The notes beneath the pieces were generated by a model. That model saw only the letters and a program-made list of their open reading frames with translations. It ran no database searches and was not told the origin of the DNA. From the NCBI GenBank assembly GCA_002426195.1, contig DIOT01000027.1:62001-126000 (forward strand): DNA of 64,000 nt, written 5' to 3'. Below, piece after piece: positions 36,755 through 45,654 of the stretch (its first letter is position 1; each line of letters opens with the position of its first letter). The stretch comes from Bacteroidales bacterium UBA5507 (GTDB lineage: Bacteria; Bacteroidota; Bacteroidia; Bacteroidales; Lentimicrobiaceae). The position numbers and the translations under genes are program-made.

Positions 36755-37009
36755 CTAGTTATAATAATAAGCTGCAATAACTATTACAGAAAAAGCCATA
36801 CTTAAGGAAAGAATATTTATCCAAAACAGCACCTTAAAACGTTTTGACTTTTTCTCTTTAAGAAGGTTATAAAAAAGTTTCCATGTGTCAAAATTATAAA
36901 AAATAGAATCCTTAAGACCTAAGTCTATTAAAATACGCCCAATTATTGCTGAGGTAACTATAAAAGTAACAAAGCAAAAGATGATAATACCAACAAATAA
37001 ATAGTCCAT
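36755..37009 (-). CDS. Small two-helix membrane protein, candidate immunity protein for the large RHS protein
   Basis: 84 residues from the ATG at 37009 (MDYLFVGIIIFCFVTFIVTS), with hydrophobic helices at about 3-25 and 60-82 and a basic central loop (KEKKSKRFK). The longer frame from 37111 would lie inside the RHS gene's end. It starts 10 bases after the RHS stop and ends 9 bases before the orphan tip. No family recognised; the immunity role is inferred from position. Confidence 0.6.
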   Translation of the reverse strand: MDYLFVGIIIFCFVTFIVTSAIIGRILIDLGLKDSIFYNFDTWKLFYNLLKEKKSKRFKVLFWINILSLSMAFSVIVIAAYYYN

Positions 37010-37019
37010 ATACTTGAAT

Positions 37020-40000
37020 TTAACGAGGTTGACCGGGTCTGCTCCATTGCACAGGAGGTACAATGGGTAATATAATGGTATAACTCCAGTTCGCCGAACC
37101 TCCAAGACCAACTCCTATACCCGCTTTTCCTGCACAATACTTTGTATTATACATTGATTGGGTATATTCAAGCGAAAAAGGAGTAAATGGAATATTGATA
37201 GCACCTCCAAATCCATCTCCAAACCAATCTTTTGCATTGAAATTCTTTTGAGGGACTACAATAACACCAGATCCTGCAGAAGCCTCCACTCCCACAGCAA
37301 TCCCAAGGGATAGGTAGTGGTTTGCCTGACCTTTGCTATCAACAATAAATCCAACTTCAACTGTAGGCCCAACTCCTGGTGCAAAGGTTCCTCCCATATA
37401 AGTTCCAAAGCCCCACTTACCATCTCCTTCTTGTACTTGGGCAGCCCCTCCCGGAGGATTATCATGTAGATAATGATTAAACAAGTAAGTATATGCGGAT
37501 GTTATCGCGCCGTTAACAAACTTACCTCCTCCCAGTACTTCGGATGTCCCCCCGATTGTACTGGTAATAGCTACATTAATTAACGGATTACGACTAAAGG
37601 AAATTATAGATCCTGATAACGATGAGGCAAAACCCGATATAAATCCATGCTCGAATTTACCCCCCTGCGCTAATCTTATTGTCCCGCTTGATACACCATG
37701 AGCAGAGGCTCTTGCTATTTCTCTAATCGCGTTCTTACCGGGTGACCCAAACGTCGTACCGATTACCTTGGAGCTCCCAGCTGACAACATGTGAAAACCT
37801 ACGCTTGGTAATACAAAATCCTTTAAAATATTCACATTAGCGCCTTTAGCCTGAGCATACATCCCGTCGGTGACGGAAAATGTAACTATTAAAGGAATGG
37901 CTGCCAGGGCAGAACCCCCTGACGCGATAGTAACAGTTGCCATCATTAAACCCTTTACTATATCGAAAAAACCAATCGAGTAACCTGTCGGATCGACAAA
38001 CGAAACAGGATTGTTTAAACAATAGCTATAAGGATTTAATCCAATCGCTTTATCAGGAAACTGTAGAACAATATCCGGTGACAGGAAAGCCCCGGTCAAT
38101 GGATCATAAATTCTCCCATCCATATTGATAAGATCAAAGAGATCAAGGTGTTCGTGGCCTGTAAAACCAAAACCAGTCAATAAATTTACATTGCTGATTA
38201 AATTCCATGTAGCGGGGTCTCTCCGGTTACCCCATGCATCGTAGCTCAGCTCTAGTACAGAATTGTCATCTGTTATAACGAACTGGACTGAACCCAAATG
38301 ATCTTTTAAGATAGTTTCGTACTTTTCCGAATTAGCGATCTTGGTATATATCCCGATAAGACCTTCAGGACTATAAATATAATGTAACTCATTAACTACG
38401 TTTCCTACAACCTGTTTTTCAAATTCCCTGCCGGCGTAAATTATGGTTTTGTCACCAGTCTTTTGCCTGATCCTTTGATAGCCTGTACCGTAGTCAATGA
38501 ATAGCTCATTTGAAACTACCCTGTTTTCCTCGTAAGCTATTATATGGTTTACTTTATCAAAAGAAGTATAAAAATATTGATGGTTAAATGGCTCCATACC
38601 AATAGGTAGGGAATTGATTCCGGTAATTTTATAAGGATTTGGCCCATTTATATCATAACTATAAGTGCCTACACCTGTTTTAGAATGGATATTCCCGTAA
38701 TCATCGTAGGAAACCAAGCTTGTCAAAGTCCCATTTTTTCTTACACTTGTTATCCTGTTCAAGTAGTCATAGTAAAAACTTTCAGTCAGATTCCTGCCAA
38801 CATCTTTACGCCAGATTAAATAACCCTGACTGTCCCAGCTATACATATTATTCTGGATATTATTAGCGCGAGTTTGCGTCAGGCGTCCGGTTGCATCATC
38901 AAATGTTTTAGTAACTGTATACCTTTCTGACAATACTTGAGACTTAATTTGTCCTTTGGCATCCAACTCATTCACTTTCCACAGGTTTTTATTCCTGTTG
39001 TCGTCTATTCTTGTGTTATGACCCAGTTCATTGTATGAGTACGTTAAATTATATCCCGAAGGGTACGAGTAATTACTGATCCGGCTAAAAATATCATACG
39101 CATAAATTGTTGAAAAAGTTTCAGAGAAGATTGTCTCATCTTTTTTGAGAAGATTTCCATATTCATCGTAATAATAGTCTATTGAATGACCAGGTGAACT
39201 TTCATTGCAGAGCCTGCCTAAAGAATTCGGCCTGGAGTCATACTCATAGCGGTAAGTCCCTTCCGGCTCTGCTTTATTGATTACCCGTCCAAGTTTATCA
39301 TAACTTATAATACTTTGGGGCTCATTACCTTGAATATAGTGTAAATAAACTTTTGTAATTTCATCAAAGGCATTATACTCATATTTGGTCAAACCTTGTG
39401 CTGGTTCGTTGATTGATAATAGTCGCCTGAGAATATCATATTGGTATGAAATCTTAGTGTTAATATAGTTCCCATTTTGTTTGGACTCAAGATTACGGTC
39501 ACTATAATATTCATTATTCACAACAGAGCCATCATGATCCACACTTTTTACAAGTAAACCCGATGAATTATAGTACTTGTAAGAAACCTGATTTTTTGAG
39601 TTAGTTAGTTTATTTACAAAAAGCCCATCTTCCATATAATAATCGTAGTCAATTACTCCGTTATTCCCGGGTAAAGTAACAATATCCGGACGATTTAAAG
39701 CGTCATAACTGTATTTTGTATAAAATTTTTGAGTACTACCGGCAAAATAAGCCTCGTACTTCTTCAAAATATTACCTCTTGAATCATATTCTGTATCAAC
39801 GTAAATTTTTTGGTCTTGTGTTAAGCCACAAGTTACCACCCTCACTTCTCTTCCTAAATTGTCATAAAATACAATAACCGGGCCACCTCCAGACGATTGC
39901 TCCCATGAATAGAAGACATCATTCGTTCCATCGGGTTGATCAGGAGTATCGGGTAAAACCCATCTTAATACTCTTTGAGTAGTAACTCCTATTGGTGAAA

Positions 40001-43000
40001 TTGTCTTAAACTGTCGACCCATTCCATCGTAAAAAAAACTGGTTTCCAAACCATTAATATCTATGGATTTTGCCATATTACCCGTAGCCTCGTCAAATCT
40101 CATTTCCTGATTATGGCCAAGAGCATTAGTAGTAAGTGTTAAAAAACGGCCCTTTTTATTTTGCAGGTAGTGATCGTATTCGGTATTAGTTTCACGCTTT
40201 TCATACTCCCCACTCGCATCATTCAGGGAGGATGAAATTATATTCCCATATTCATCATATTTATATTCTTTATACCGCATGATGTTATTTCCAGCCATTA
40301 CTTTTTCGGATTTTAACATACCTTCTATACCTGGTAATGTTGCGCTGCTGCCATAATAATCGAATTGAACCTGTTTAGTGATATTTGGTTTTCCAGGAGC
40401 TTCATAAGTTGTCAGTGACTTGTACAATCTACCCAGTATCCATTTGCTCACTGTATTATTATAATAATTTCTCACTGTGCTTTTATGATTCAAAGCTGAT
40501 TCGCTTGTACCTGTTGAGACTTGTGTATATAAGCTATTACCGTAATCATCATAATCAATACGATTGCCACCCTCATTTGTATAATATACAGTTTTCTTTA
40601 CCGCCTTCAGATTACCGTTTATCTCAAAGTCCTTGTCAACTATGGTCTCGGCAAACAATAAAAAGTTTTTATTTCCCCAGCTTCTTGTTTTAAATGTATA
40701 TTGTGAGATTGCAAATATAGCATTAGTTGTTCTAATTTTACTTGCAGTATAATCCGGTATCAACACCCAGTAATCTCCATTAAGTTTCCTTTTATCAGTT
40801 TGCTCAATACTATTAGCCTTGTCAATAGCTGTCTGAGACGTGAATCCAAGAAATCCTTTGCCCGCTAAGTGTATTAAACCATCCAAATATTTGTATTCAT
40901 GCTCATTTTTCCCGCCCATACCATTTCCTTCTAAAACCTTACTTACCAATTTCATCGGGAAAAATATTTGTCGTACCGGATATGTATTATAATTACCAAC
41001 TGTGTATGTTTGATTATCTTTTAAAGTACTATAAGAAATATCAATTGTCTGACCAAGCCCATTAGTAATTTTAGTGATTGAATAATTTGAATTCTTATGC
41101 AGCAGAAACCTGAAATTGAAGTCATACTGCGATGTTACTAACAAATCACTCGCACCGTTAAAATCCAGGTCAGCGAATGTAAATAAATCCATATTATTAA
41201 AACGAACAATATTTTGGTTCTGATCAATAATATGTTTAGTTATTATATCCTTACCTGATTTATTAAAGAAAATCATCGAGCCTACCTTATAAAAATTATC
41301 GTTATCCCGTTTAGTATAAATTATTGATAAATCCGAATTCATGTTGCCATCATGATTACAGGAATTTATTCTAATTTCTCCGGTCAGGCTCCCAATAAGC
41401 GGTTCGGGTGCATATGTAATAAGGTCATCCTGATTAATCAAATAAAATCCTGCACCAAAACTATGGAAAATCTTTAACTTTGTTAACTTATTATAAGGCT
41501 CGTTGATATAATTAACCAAATCGGTTTTCCCATCCCCATTGAAATCGCCACCAATAAATTCTTTATAAGTTTCAATCTCTTGCATTACGTCAATGTTTGT
41601 TAATTGATAGAAGTTACCAACTTTCATCAAATATTTGATCATTCTGACGGGTACTGTACCTGCATAAACCTGTTTATCTCCATAAACAAAAAAATCGTTC
41701 CTGTTGGAAGTCCTGAAGTTTCCAACAATAATTTTATATTTCGGATCTATGGAGAAATAAGAGCTGCCGAAATTACTAAAAGTGCCTGAAGGGTTTCCTA
41801 AATAAAAAGTTAGTCTTCCTTCGCCATCTCTGAGCATCAGATCCAGTATCCCATCTCCATTGAAATCACCTGTATAAGTTTCTTTAGGTAATCGATCCGG
41901 ATGCTCTCCACTTATCCAGTCGATTACAATCCGTTCACTGAAGCCCGACCCTTCTGATTTGTAGTAATTAACTTCGCATAAAGATGGGGCCTCGAGCCAA
42001 TGGTCATCATCGTACTCATAACTTACAGAAATAAAGTCATCCCTTCCATCACTATTGAAATCACCGGAAACGCAACCAATTGGAAATCTATGGATTAATG
42101 CTTTAGTCGGCCATATATTACCGCTATAATTACCATTTCGATACAAGTTATAATATATAGTCTTATTGTCCGGGTCGTAAGTCTCAATAAGAACATCGGA
42201 AAAAGAATTACCCGTGAAATTACCAGTAGATGTTTTAATGATAATAGGCTCCCCTACAGAACCTATGGGTGTTGTTGGAGTAGTTTCAATTTTCCCATGT
42301 ACAATTTCATCTTCAAGTCTAAACACAGTTTTATTATATTTTTCATCATTTCTGCCAAATTCCTGTATTGATTCTACATAATAAGCTAAAAAATTTGGAT
42401 CATCATCAATAGATCGGGTAAGGTAATTAATAGCGTATTTCTTGACTATCTCTCCTGTCGGTATATGTTTACAAGTAATTTCTCTGAGATGATATTTTTG
42501 AGCAACGCGTGCCATATATCCTAACTCAAAATGGTAAGAACTATGTTCATTTAATTCTTCGTCATAATGAAACTCAATTATGTAGTCGCTATATGAGATA
42601 GATTTTGGTCTAAGTGTCCCATTGCCGTTGTAATAATCATATTTGATCGTATTATTAAATCTGTCAGAAATCTCATTTATATAGTAACCCCAAATTGCAA
42701 TTTGACCTGATGGAACAATGTATCTCAGCATAGAACTCCCTGTTAAAAGGTTGCCTCCATATCGATAATTTAGGCCGCCTTTGGTAGCAGCAATTACATA
42801 AACACTTCCATCGCCAGGTAATTCATAGTTAATTTTTGTAAAATCATCATTTTCTTTTCTAAATTCACTAAATAAGCCACGACCATCATCTGTTTTATTT
42901 GAACTTTGCATAATTAATCTGACCCCATCAAGTAGTAGACAATCCTCTTTAAACTCACCACCATAATATCTTGCTAATTCGCCGTCATAATATAAAGTCG

Positions 43001-43493
43001 GTGCTGTTTTTGTAATTGCTGAAATTCCTGATATGTCCCAGCCGTTTCCAAGTAATCCAATCCCATTTTGATTATTATAGTTCAGTGAAATGACCGGAGT
43101 CATCCCTGCAATGCCTGAGGGAACTTTAATAGGTATATTATATATTGCACTTCCGGATTCGGAAACATTAAAATCACCTTCCATTGCACCCACTACTCCA
43201 TCGCTTCCGACGATATTTTCTAGTCCCTCTGGTCCTCCAAACTCACCTTCTTCCGGCGGGAATATTAGATAAGGGTTAATTTCAGCCTGGAACTCCTGGT
43301 TTCCGCTCTCAGCGCTGAAATAAAATCCTGAAGCACTCCCCGGCCTAACTCCCATTTCGATAAATTTGGAGGCTTGATAATGCTGGTTACCTGTCAGAGG
43401 TTCGTTAAGTATAAAATATTGTGCCTGGTTCTGAGCAAGTGACAGAACGGTCGAAACTATAACTAATATGGGGGCGATCAGCAGCTTTTTCAT
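37020..43493 (-). CDS. Large SpvB/VCBS/RHS-repeat polymorphic toxin-like secreted protein
   Basis: 2157 residues. A signal peptide (MKKLLIAPILVIVSTVLSLAQ) is followed by a SpvB/TcaC-like domain (about 105-360; ESGSAIYNIPIKVPSGIAGM, then NGWDISGISAI), FG-GAP/VCBS repeats (about 470-790; SGDFNSDGRDD, TGDFNGDGILD, GGDFNGDGKTD), many YD/RHS repeats (about 1070-1780; YDEYGNI, YDSRGNILKKY, YDAWGNR), the RHS core end (DGRIYDPLTGAFLSPDI, then FVDPTG near 1836), and a 320-residue variable tip. The tip is Gly-rich and hydrophobic and ends without a recognised toxin fold or a T9SS domain. By family, RHS repeats form a shell around a tip that is released into targets. It heads the operon with two small membrane proteins and an orphan tip. 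Confidence 0.9.
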   Translation of the reverse strand: MKKLLIAPILVIVSTVLSLAQNQAQYFILNEPLTGNQHYQASKFIEMGVRPGSASGFYFSAESGNQEFQAEINPYLIFPPEEGEFGGPEGLENIVGSDGVVGAMEGDFNVSESGSAIYNIPIKVPSGIAGMTPVISLNYNNQNGIGLLGNGWDISGISAITKTAPTLYYDGELARYYGGEFKEDCLLLDGVRLIMQSSNKTDDGRGLFSEFRKENDDFTKINYELPGDGSVYVIAATKGGLNYRYGGNLLTGSSMLRYIVPSGQIAIWGYYINEISDRFNNTIKYDYYNGNGTLRPKSISYSDYIIEFHYDEELNEHSSYHFELGYMARVAQKYHLREITCKHIPTGEIVKKYAINYLTRSIDDDPNFLAYYVESIQEFGRNDEKYNKTVFRLEDEIVHGKIETTPTTPIGSVGEPIIIKTSTGNFTGNSFSDVLIETYDPDNKTIYYNLYRNGNYSGNIWPTKALIHRFPIGCVSGDFNSDGRDDFISVSYEYDDDHWLEAPSLCEVNYYKSEGSGFSERIVIDWISGEHPDRLPKETYTGDFNGDGILDLMLRDGEGRLTFYLGNPSGTFSNFGSSYFSIDPKYKIIVGNFRTSNRNDFFVYGDKQVYAGTVPVRMIKYLMKVGNFYQLTNIDVMQEIETYKEFIGGDFNGDGKTDLVNYINEPYNKLTKLKIFHSFGAGFYLINQDDLITYAPEPLIGSLTGEIRINSCNHDGNMNSDLSIIYTKRDNDNFYKVGSMIFFNKSGKDIITKHIIDQNQNIVRFNNMDLFTFADLDFNGASDLLVTSQYDFNFRFLLHKNSNYSITKITNGLGQTIDISYSTLKDNQTYTVGNYNTYPVRQIFFPMKLVSKVLEGNGMGGKNEHEYKYLDGLIHLAGKGFLGFTSQTAIDKANSIEQTDKRKLNGDYWVLIPDYTASKIRTTNAIFAISQYTFKTRSWGNKNFLLFAETIVDKDFEINGNLKAVKKTVYYTNEGGNRIDYDDYGNSLYTQVSTGTSESALNHKSTVRNYYNNTVSKWILGRLYKSLTTYEAPGKPNITKQVQFDYYGSSATLPGIEGMLKSEKVMAGNNIMRYKEYKYDEYGNIISSSLNDASGEYEKRETNTEYDHYLQNKKGRFLTLTTNALGHNQEMRFDEATGNMAKSIDINGLETSFFYDGMGRQFKTISPIGVTTQRVLRWVLPDTPDQPDGTNDVFYSWEQSSGGGPVIVFYDNLGREVRVVTCGLTQDQKIYVDTEYDSRGNILKKYEAYFAGSTQKFYTKYSYDALNRPDIVTLPGNNGVIDYDYYMEDGLFVNKLTNSKNQVSYKYYNSSGLLVKSVDHDGSVVNNEYYSDRNLESKQNGNYINTKISYQYDILRRLLSINEPAQGLTKYEYNAFDEITKVYLHYIQGNEPQSIISYDKLGRVINKAEPEGTYRYEYDSRPNSLGRLCNESSPGHSIDYYYDEYGNLLKKDETIFSETFSTIYAYDIFSRISNYSYPSGYNLTYSYNELGHNTRIDDNRNKNLWKVNELDAKGQIKSQVLSERYTVTKTFDDATGRLTQTRANNIQNNMYSWDSQGYLIWRKDVGRNLTESFYYDYLNRITSVRKNGTLTSLVSYDDYGNIHSKTGVGTYSYDINGPNPYKITGINSLPIGMEPFNHQYFYTSFDKVNHIIAYEENRVVSNELFIDYGTGYQRIRQKTGDKTIIYAGREFEKQVVGNVVNELHYIYSPEGLIGIYTKIANSEKYETILKDHLGSVQFVITDDNSVLELSYDAWGNRRDPATWNLISNVNLLTGFGFTGHEHLDLFDLINMDGRIYDPLTGAFLSPDIVLQFPDKAIGLNPYSYCLNNPVSFVDPTGYSIGFFDIVKGLMMATVTIASGGSALAAIPLIVTFSVTDGMYAQAKGANVNILKDFVLPSVGFHMLSAGSSKVIGTTFGSPGKNAIREIARASAHGVSSGTIRLAQGGKFEHGFISGFASSLSGSIISFSRNPLINVAITSTIGGTSEVLGGGKFVNGAITSAYTYLFNHYLHDNPPGGAAQVQEGDGKWGFGTYMGGTFAPGVGPTVEVGFIVDSKGQANHYLSLGIAVGVEASAGSGVIVVPQKNFNAKDWFGDGFGGAINIPFTPFSLEYTQSMYNTKYCAGKAGIGVGLGGSANWSYTIILPIVPPVQWSRPGQPR

Positions 43494-43625
43494 CAGTGAA
43501 AAGTTATTTATTGGTCAAATTAAACTCACAGTCTGGTGCAATCTCTTTTCAGGAATTCGAGTTATAAGTCGTTTTTGATATCCTATAATCGTCGCCAAAC
43601 AAGTTATTCAGATCTGATAGTGCGC

Positions 43626-44054
43626 TTATTGTTTTATAATCTTAAATTTTTCATTTTCTGAACTAGTCTTCACCTGCAACACATAAACGCCTTTCCCAAA
43701 GTTATGGAGATTCAATGGTGTGAGTGCCGATATAATAGGGCCTTCCTCCAGCAATCTACCGCTAATTTCAGAAAATGTGTATTCAACCGGTGTTTGAGGT
43801 AAGATGGCAAATTCAATATTTAGCACCGTACTGGTAGGATTGGGAAAAATCCGCAAACCTACAATGGATCTATCCGACAAAATCTCCTTTTCGTTGGAAG
43901 CACTAAAAACAGTATCTGCTTTGGTAATTTTTTCTGCCCTAATGGTGCGTAACACCCTGTTACCGGCAGCATCATACGAAAACTGTACGGTTTGTGACTG
44001 AACTGACATGATCATAGGAAGCATTAATGTCAGTATGATAGCGATTCTTTTCAT
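43626..44054 (-). CDS. Short secreted protein with one YD-repeat motif and a T9SS type A sorting domain
   Basis: 142 residues: signal peptide (about 1-20, ending VQSQ), a single YD/RHS-type motif FSYDAAGNRVLRT at about 24-36, a linker, and a C-terminal T9SS domain (GLRIFPNPTSTVLNIEF ... GKGVYVLQVKT). The pairing of an RHS-like unit with a T9SS signal is odd and short; it could be the rump of a larger RHS protein or a cell-surface-anchored partner. It lies directly upstream of the large RHS gene on the same strand, 132 bases away. Confidence 0.8.
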   Translation of the reverse strand: MKRIAIILTLMLPMIMSVQSQTVQFSYDAAGNRVLRTIRAEKITKADTVFSASNEKEILSDRSIVGLRIFPNPTSTVLNIEFAILPQTPVEYTFSEISGRLLEEGPIISALTPLNLHNFGKGVYVLQVKTSSENEKFKIIKQ

Positions 44055-44066
44055 CGTTTCTGCATC

Positions 44067-45644
44067 TTATTGTAATGACCGAATTGTAGTCTCCAGGGCT
44101 TGAATCTTCTTTTCCTGTTCTATAGAATACAAATAGAGCTCTTCAATTTTTTGTAAAAGCAGCGCATTCATTTCGCCTAGTTCAATACCATCATTTTCCA
44201 CTGTCCCTGCTTCTGGTAGTCCAGGTAGGTGTCCATGATCTTCTATATATTTCTTAACTTCCATTAAAGGCATAAGTTTATAATTGGAATTAAACACGAA
44301 GTCAGGCCATGGGCTAATGCTTGCATGAAATTTTTTCGCTTTTACTTCTCCATTTACATATAAACCACCTGCATCCACAAACACTTTATCTGTAAATTTT
44401 GCCCCACCGGCTACGTGAAGTTTATACTGAGGTGAAGAGATCCCTATTCCCACGTTTCCTTGCGGATCAATTTGCATTTTAAGGTCAGTAGCTGCTGTAT
44501 AAAATGAAATAGATTTATCTTTTTCAAATGTCCCGATATTAACACCACTTCCACTAAAGTAAATACCGGCACTTTGATTTGTGCCTGAGGCATCAAGTAG
44601 TATATCAGCACTCTGTGTATTTCCGGCAGATACGTGTAGTCTTGCCTGAGGATTAATGTTGTTACCGATTCCAATATTGCCGGTGGTCCCGTTAATAATC
44701 ATTCGGGTTGTGCTCGCACCTGTCACAAAAGAAAGCGAGTGATTAGATGATGCAGTGCCAATCACTGCCTGACCACCACTCATCAAAAAATTACATGTCT
44801 TGTTAGTTCCTGTCGCTTCAAGCATCATAGTGGCTTGTTCATTAGTACTTGCTCTAATATGCAATTTAGCTTGAGGATTTGTGTTGTTTCCAATTCCTAT
44901 GTTGCCGGTTGTCCCGTTAATTATCATTCGGGTTGTGCTCGTACCTGTTACAAAAGAAAGCGAGTGGTTAGGTGATGCAGTGCCTATCGCCGCCTGACCC
45001 CCACTCATCAAGAAATTGCATGTCTTGTTTGTTCCCGTCGCTTCTAGCATCATAGTAGCATTTTCATTAGCATCTGCCCTAATGTGTAATTTAGCCTGAG
45101 GATTTGTATTGTTGCCAATACTAACATTCCCCGATTCTTGTCCAGAAGGTGTATCGCTCACAAAAAATGTTGGTACGCTGCTATTGAAGCCTACAGAAAA
45201 ACTATACATCTTGTCACTTGTGAAATAGCCTCCAACAGGTCCCATCCCTAAAAGTATCTGGTTGCCTGCACTTGAGCGCAATCTATGTCCTATCAGCATA
45301 ACCTGTGTATTCCTTGCGATTGAACCTTCACCAAATATGAAGCTTTCAGAACAACCATCGTTTATTGTGGAAATTCCTCCGATAATTGTTGAGTTATTAC
45401 TTAATATAGTAGAATAAGATCCTGCAATAAAGGACCCTAAGGAAGATATATTATTATTGTAACCTATAGCTGTTGATTTTGCTCCTGACACATTATTGTC
45501 AACTCCAAGGGCTGATGATGAAGCTCCTGTTACGCTATTACCACCACAAGTAATACATATTTTTGAAACCTGAGCTATCAAGATTTCGCTATATAAAACT
45601 GACGTCAAGAAAAAGATAGCTGTAATGATAAGTGTTTTCTTCAT
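44067..45644 (-). CDS. Secreted YadA-head/tail-fibre-like protein with internal repeats
   Basis: 525 residues with a signal peptide. Residues about 35-110 show YadA-head-type repeats (SALGVDNNVSGAKSTAIGYN), which build trimeric left-handed beta-rolls. Two nearly identical 75-residue units follow (NPQAKLHIRA ... GTTGNIGIGN) and a third diverged one. The C-terminus (PLMEVKKYIEDHGHLPGLP ... GEMNALLLQKIEELYLYSIEQ) is the coiled-coil end found in many Bacteroidota tail-fibre-like proteins. It is probably a trimeric surface fibre. It has no T9SS domain. Gene spacing (10-12 bases on both sides) suggests one transcript with its T9SS neighbours. Confidence 0.75.
   Translation of the reverse strand: MKKTLIITAIFFLTSVLYSEILIAQVSKICITCGGNSVTGASSSALGVDNNVSGAKSTAIGYNNNISSLGSFIAGSYSTILSNNSTIIGGISTINDGCSESFIFGEGSIARNTQVMLIGHRLRSSAGNQILLGMGPVGGYFTSDKMYSFSVGFNSSVPTFFVSDTPSGQESGNVSIGNNTNPQAKLHIRADANENATMMLEATGTNKTCNFLMSGGQAAIGTASPNHSLSFVTGTSTTRMIINGTTGNIGIGNNTNPQAKLHIRASTNEQATMMLEATGTNKTCNFLMSGGQAVIGTASSNHSLSFVTGASTTRMIINGTTGNIGIGNNINPQARLHVSAGNTQSADILLDASGTNQSAGIYFSGSGVNIGTFEKDKSISFYTAATDLKMQIDPQGNVGIGISSPQYKLHVAGGAKFTDKVFVDAGGLYVNGEVKAKKFHASISPWPDFVFNSNYKLMPLMEVKKYIEDHGHLPGLPEAGTVENDGIELGEMNALLLQKIEELYLYSIEQEKKIQALETTIRSLQ
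44655..45110 (-). repeat. Two 225-bp direct repeats inside the fibre-like gene
   Basis: The stretch around 44655-44880 recurs about 225 bases later with few changes (for example CATTCGGGTTGTGCTCG at 44700 and 44925). It encodes the 75-residue unit. The near identity points to recent duplication or gene conversion. Confidence 0.85.
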
Positions 45645-45654
45645 AGTTTTATTC

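Noticed and set aside
37010..37111. 118-residue version of the first small membrane protein
   Set aside because: The extra 34 residues read through the coding end of the RHS gene in another frame; the ATG at 37009 gives a normal membrane-protein start.
37985..40300. Periodic sequence that could be mistaken for a tandem DNA repeat or CRISPR array
   Set aside because: The periodicity comes from degenerate YD/RHS peptide repeats; there are no identical direct repeats with unique spacers.
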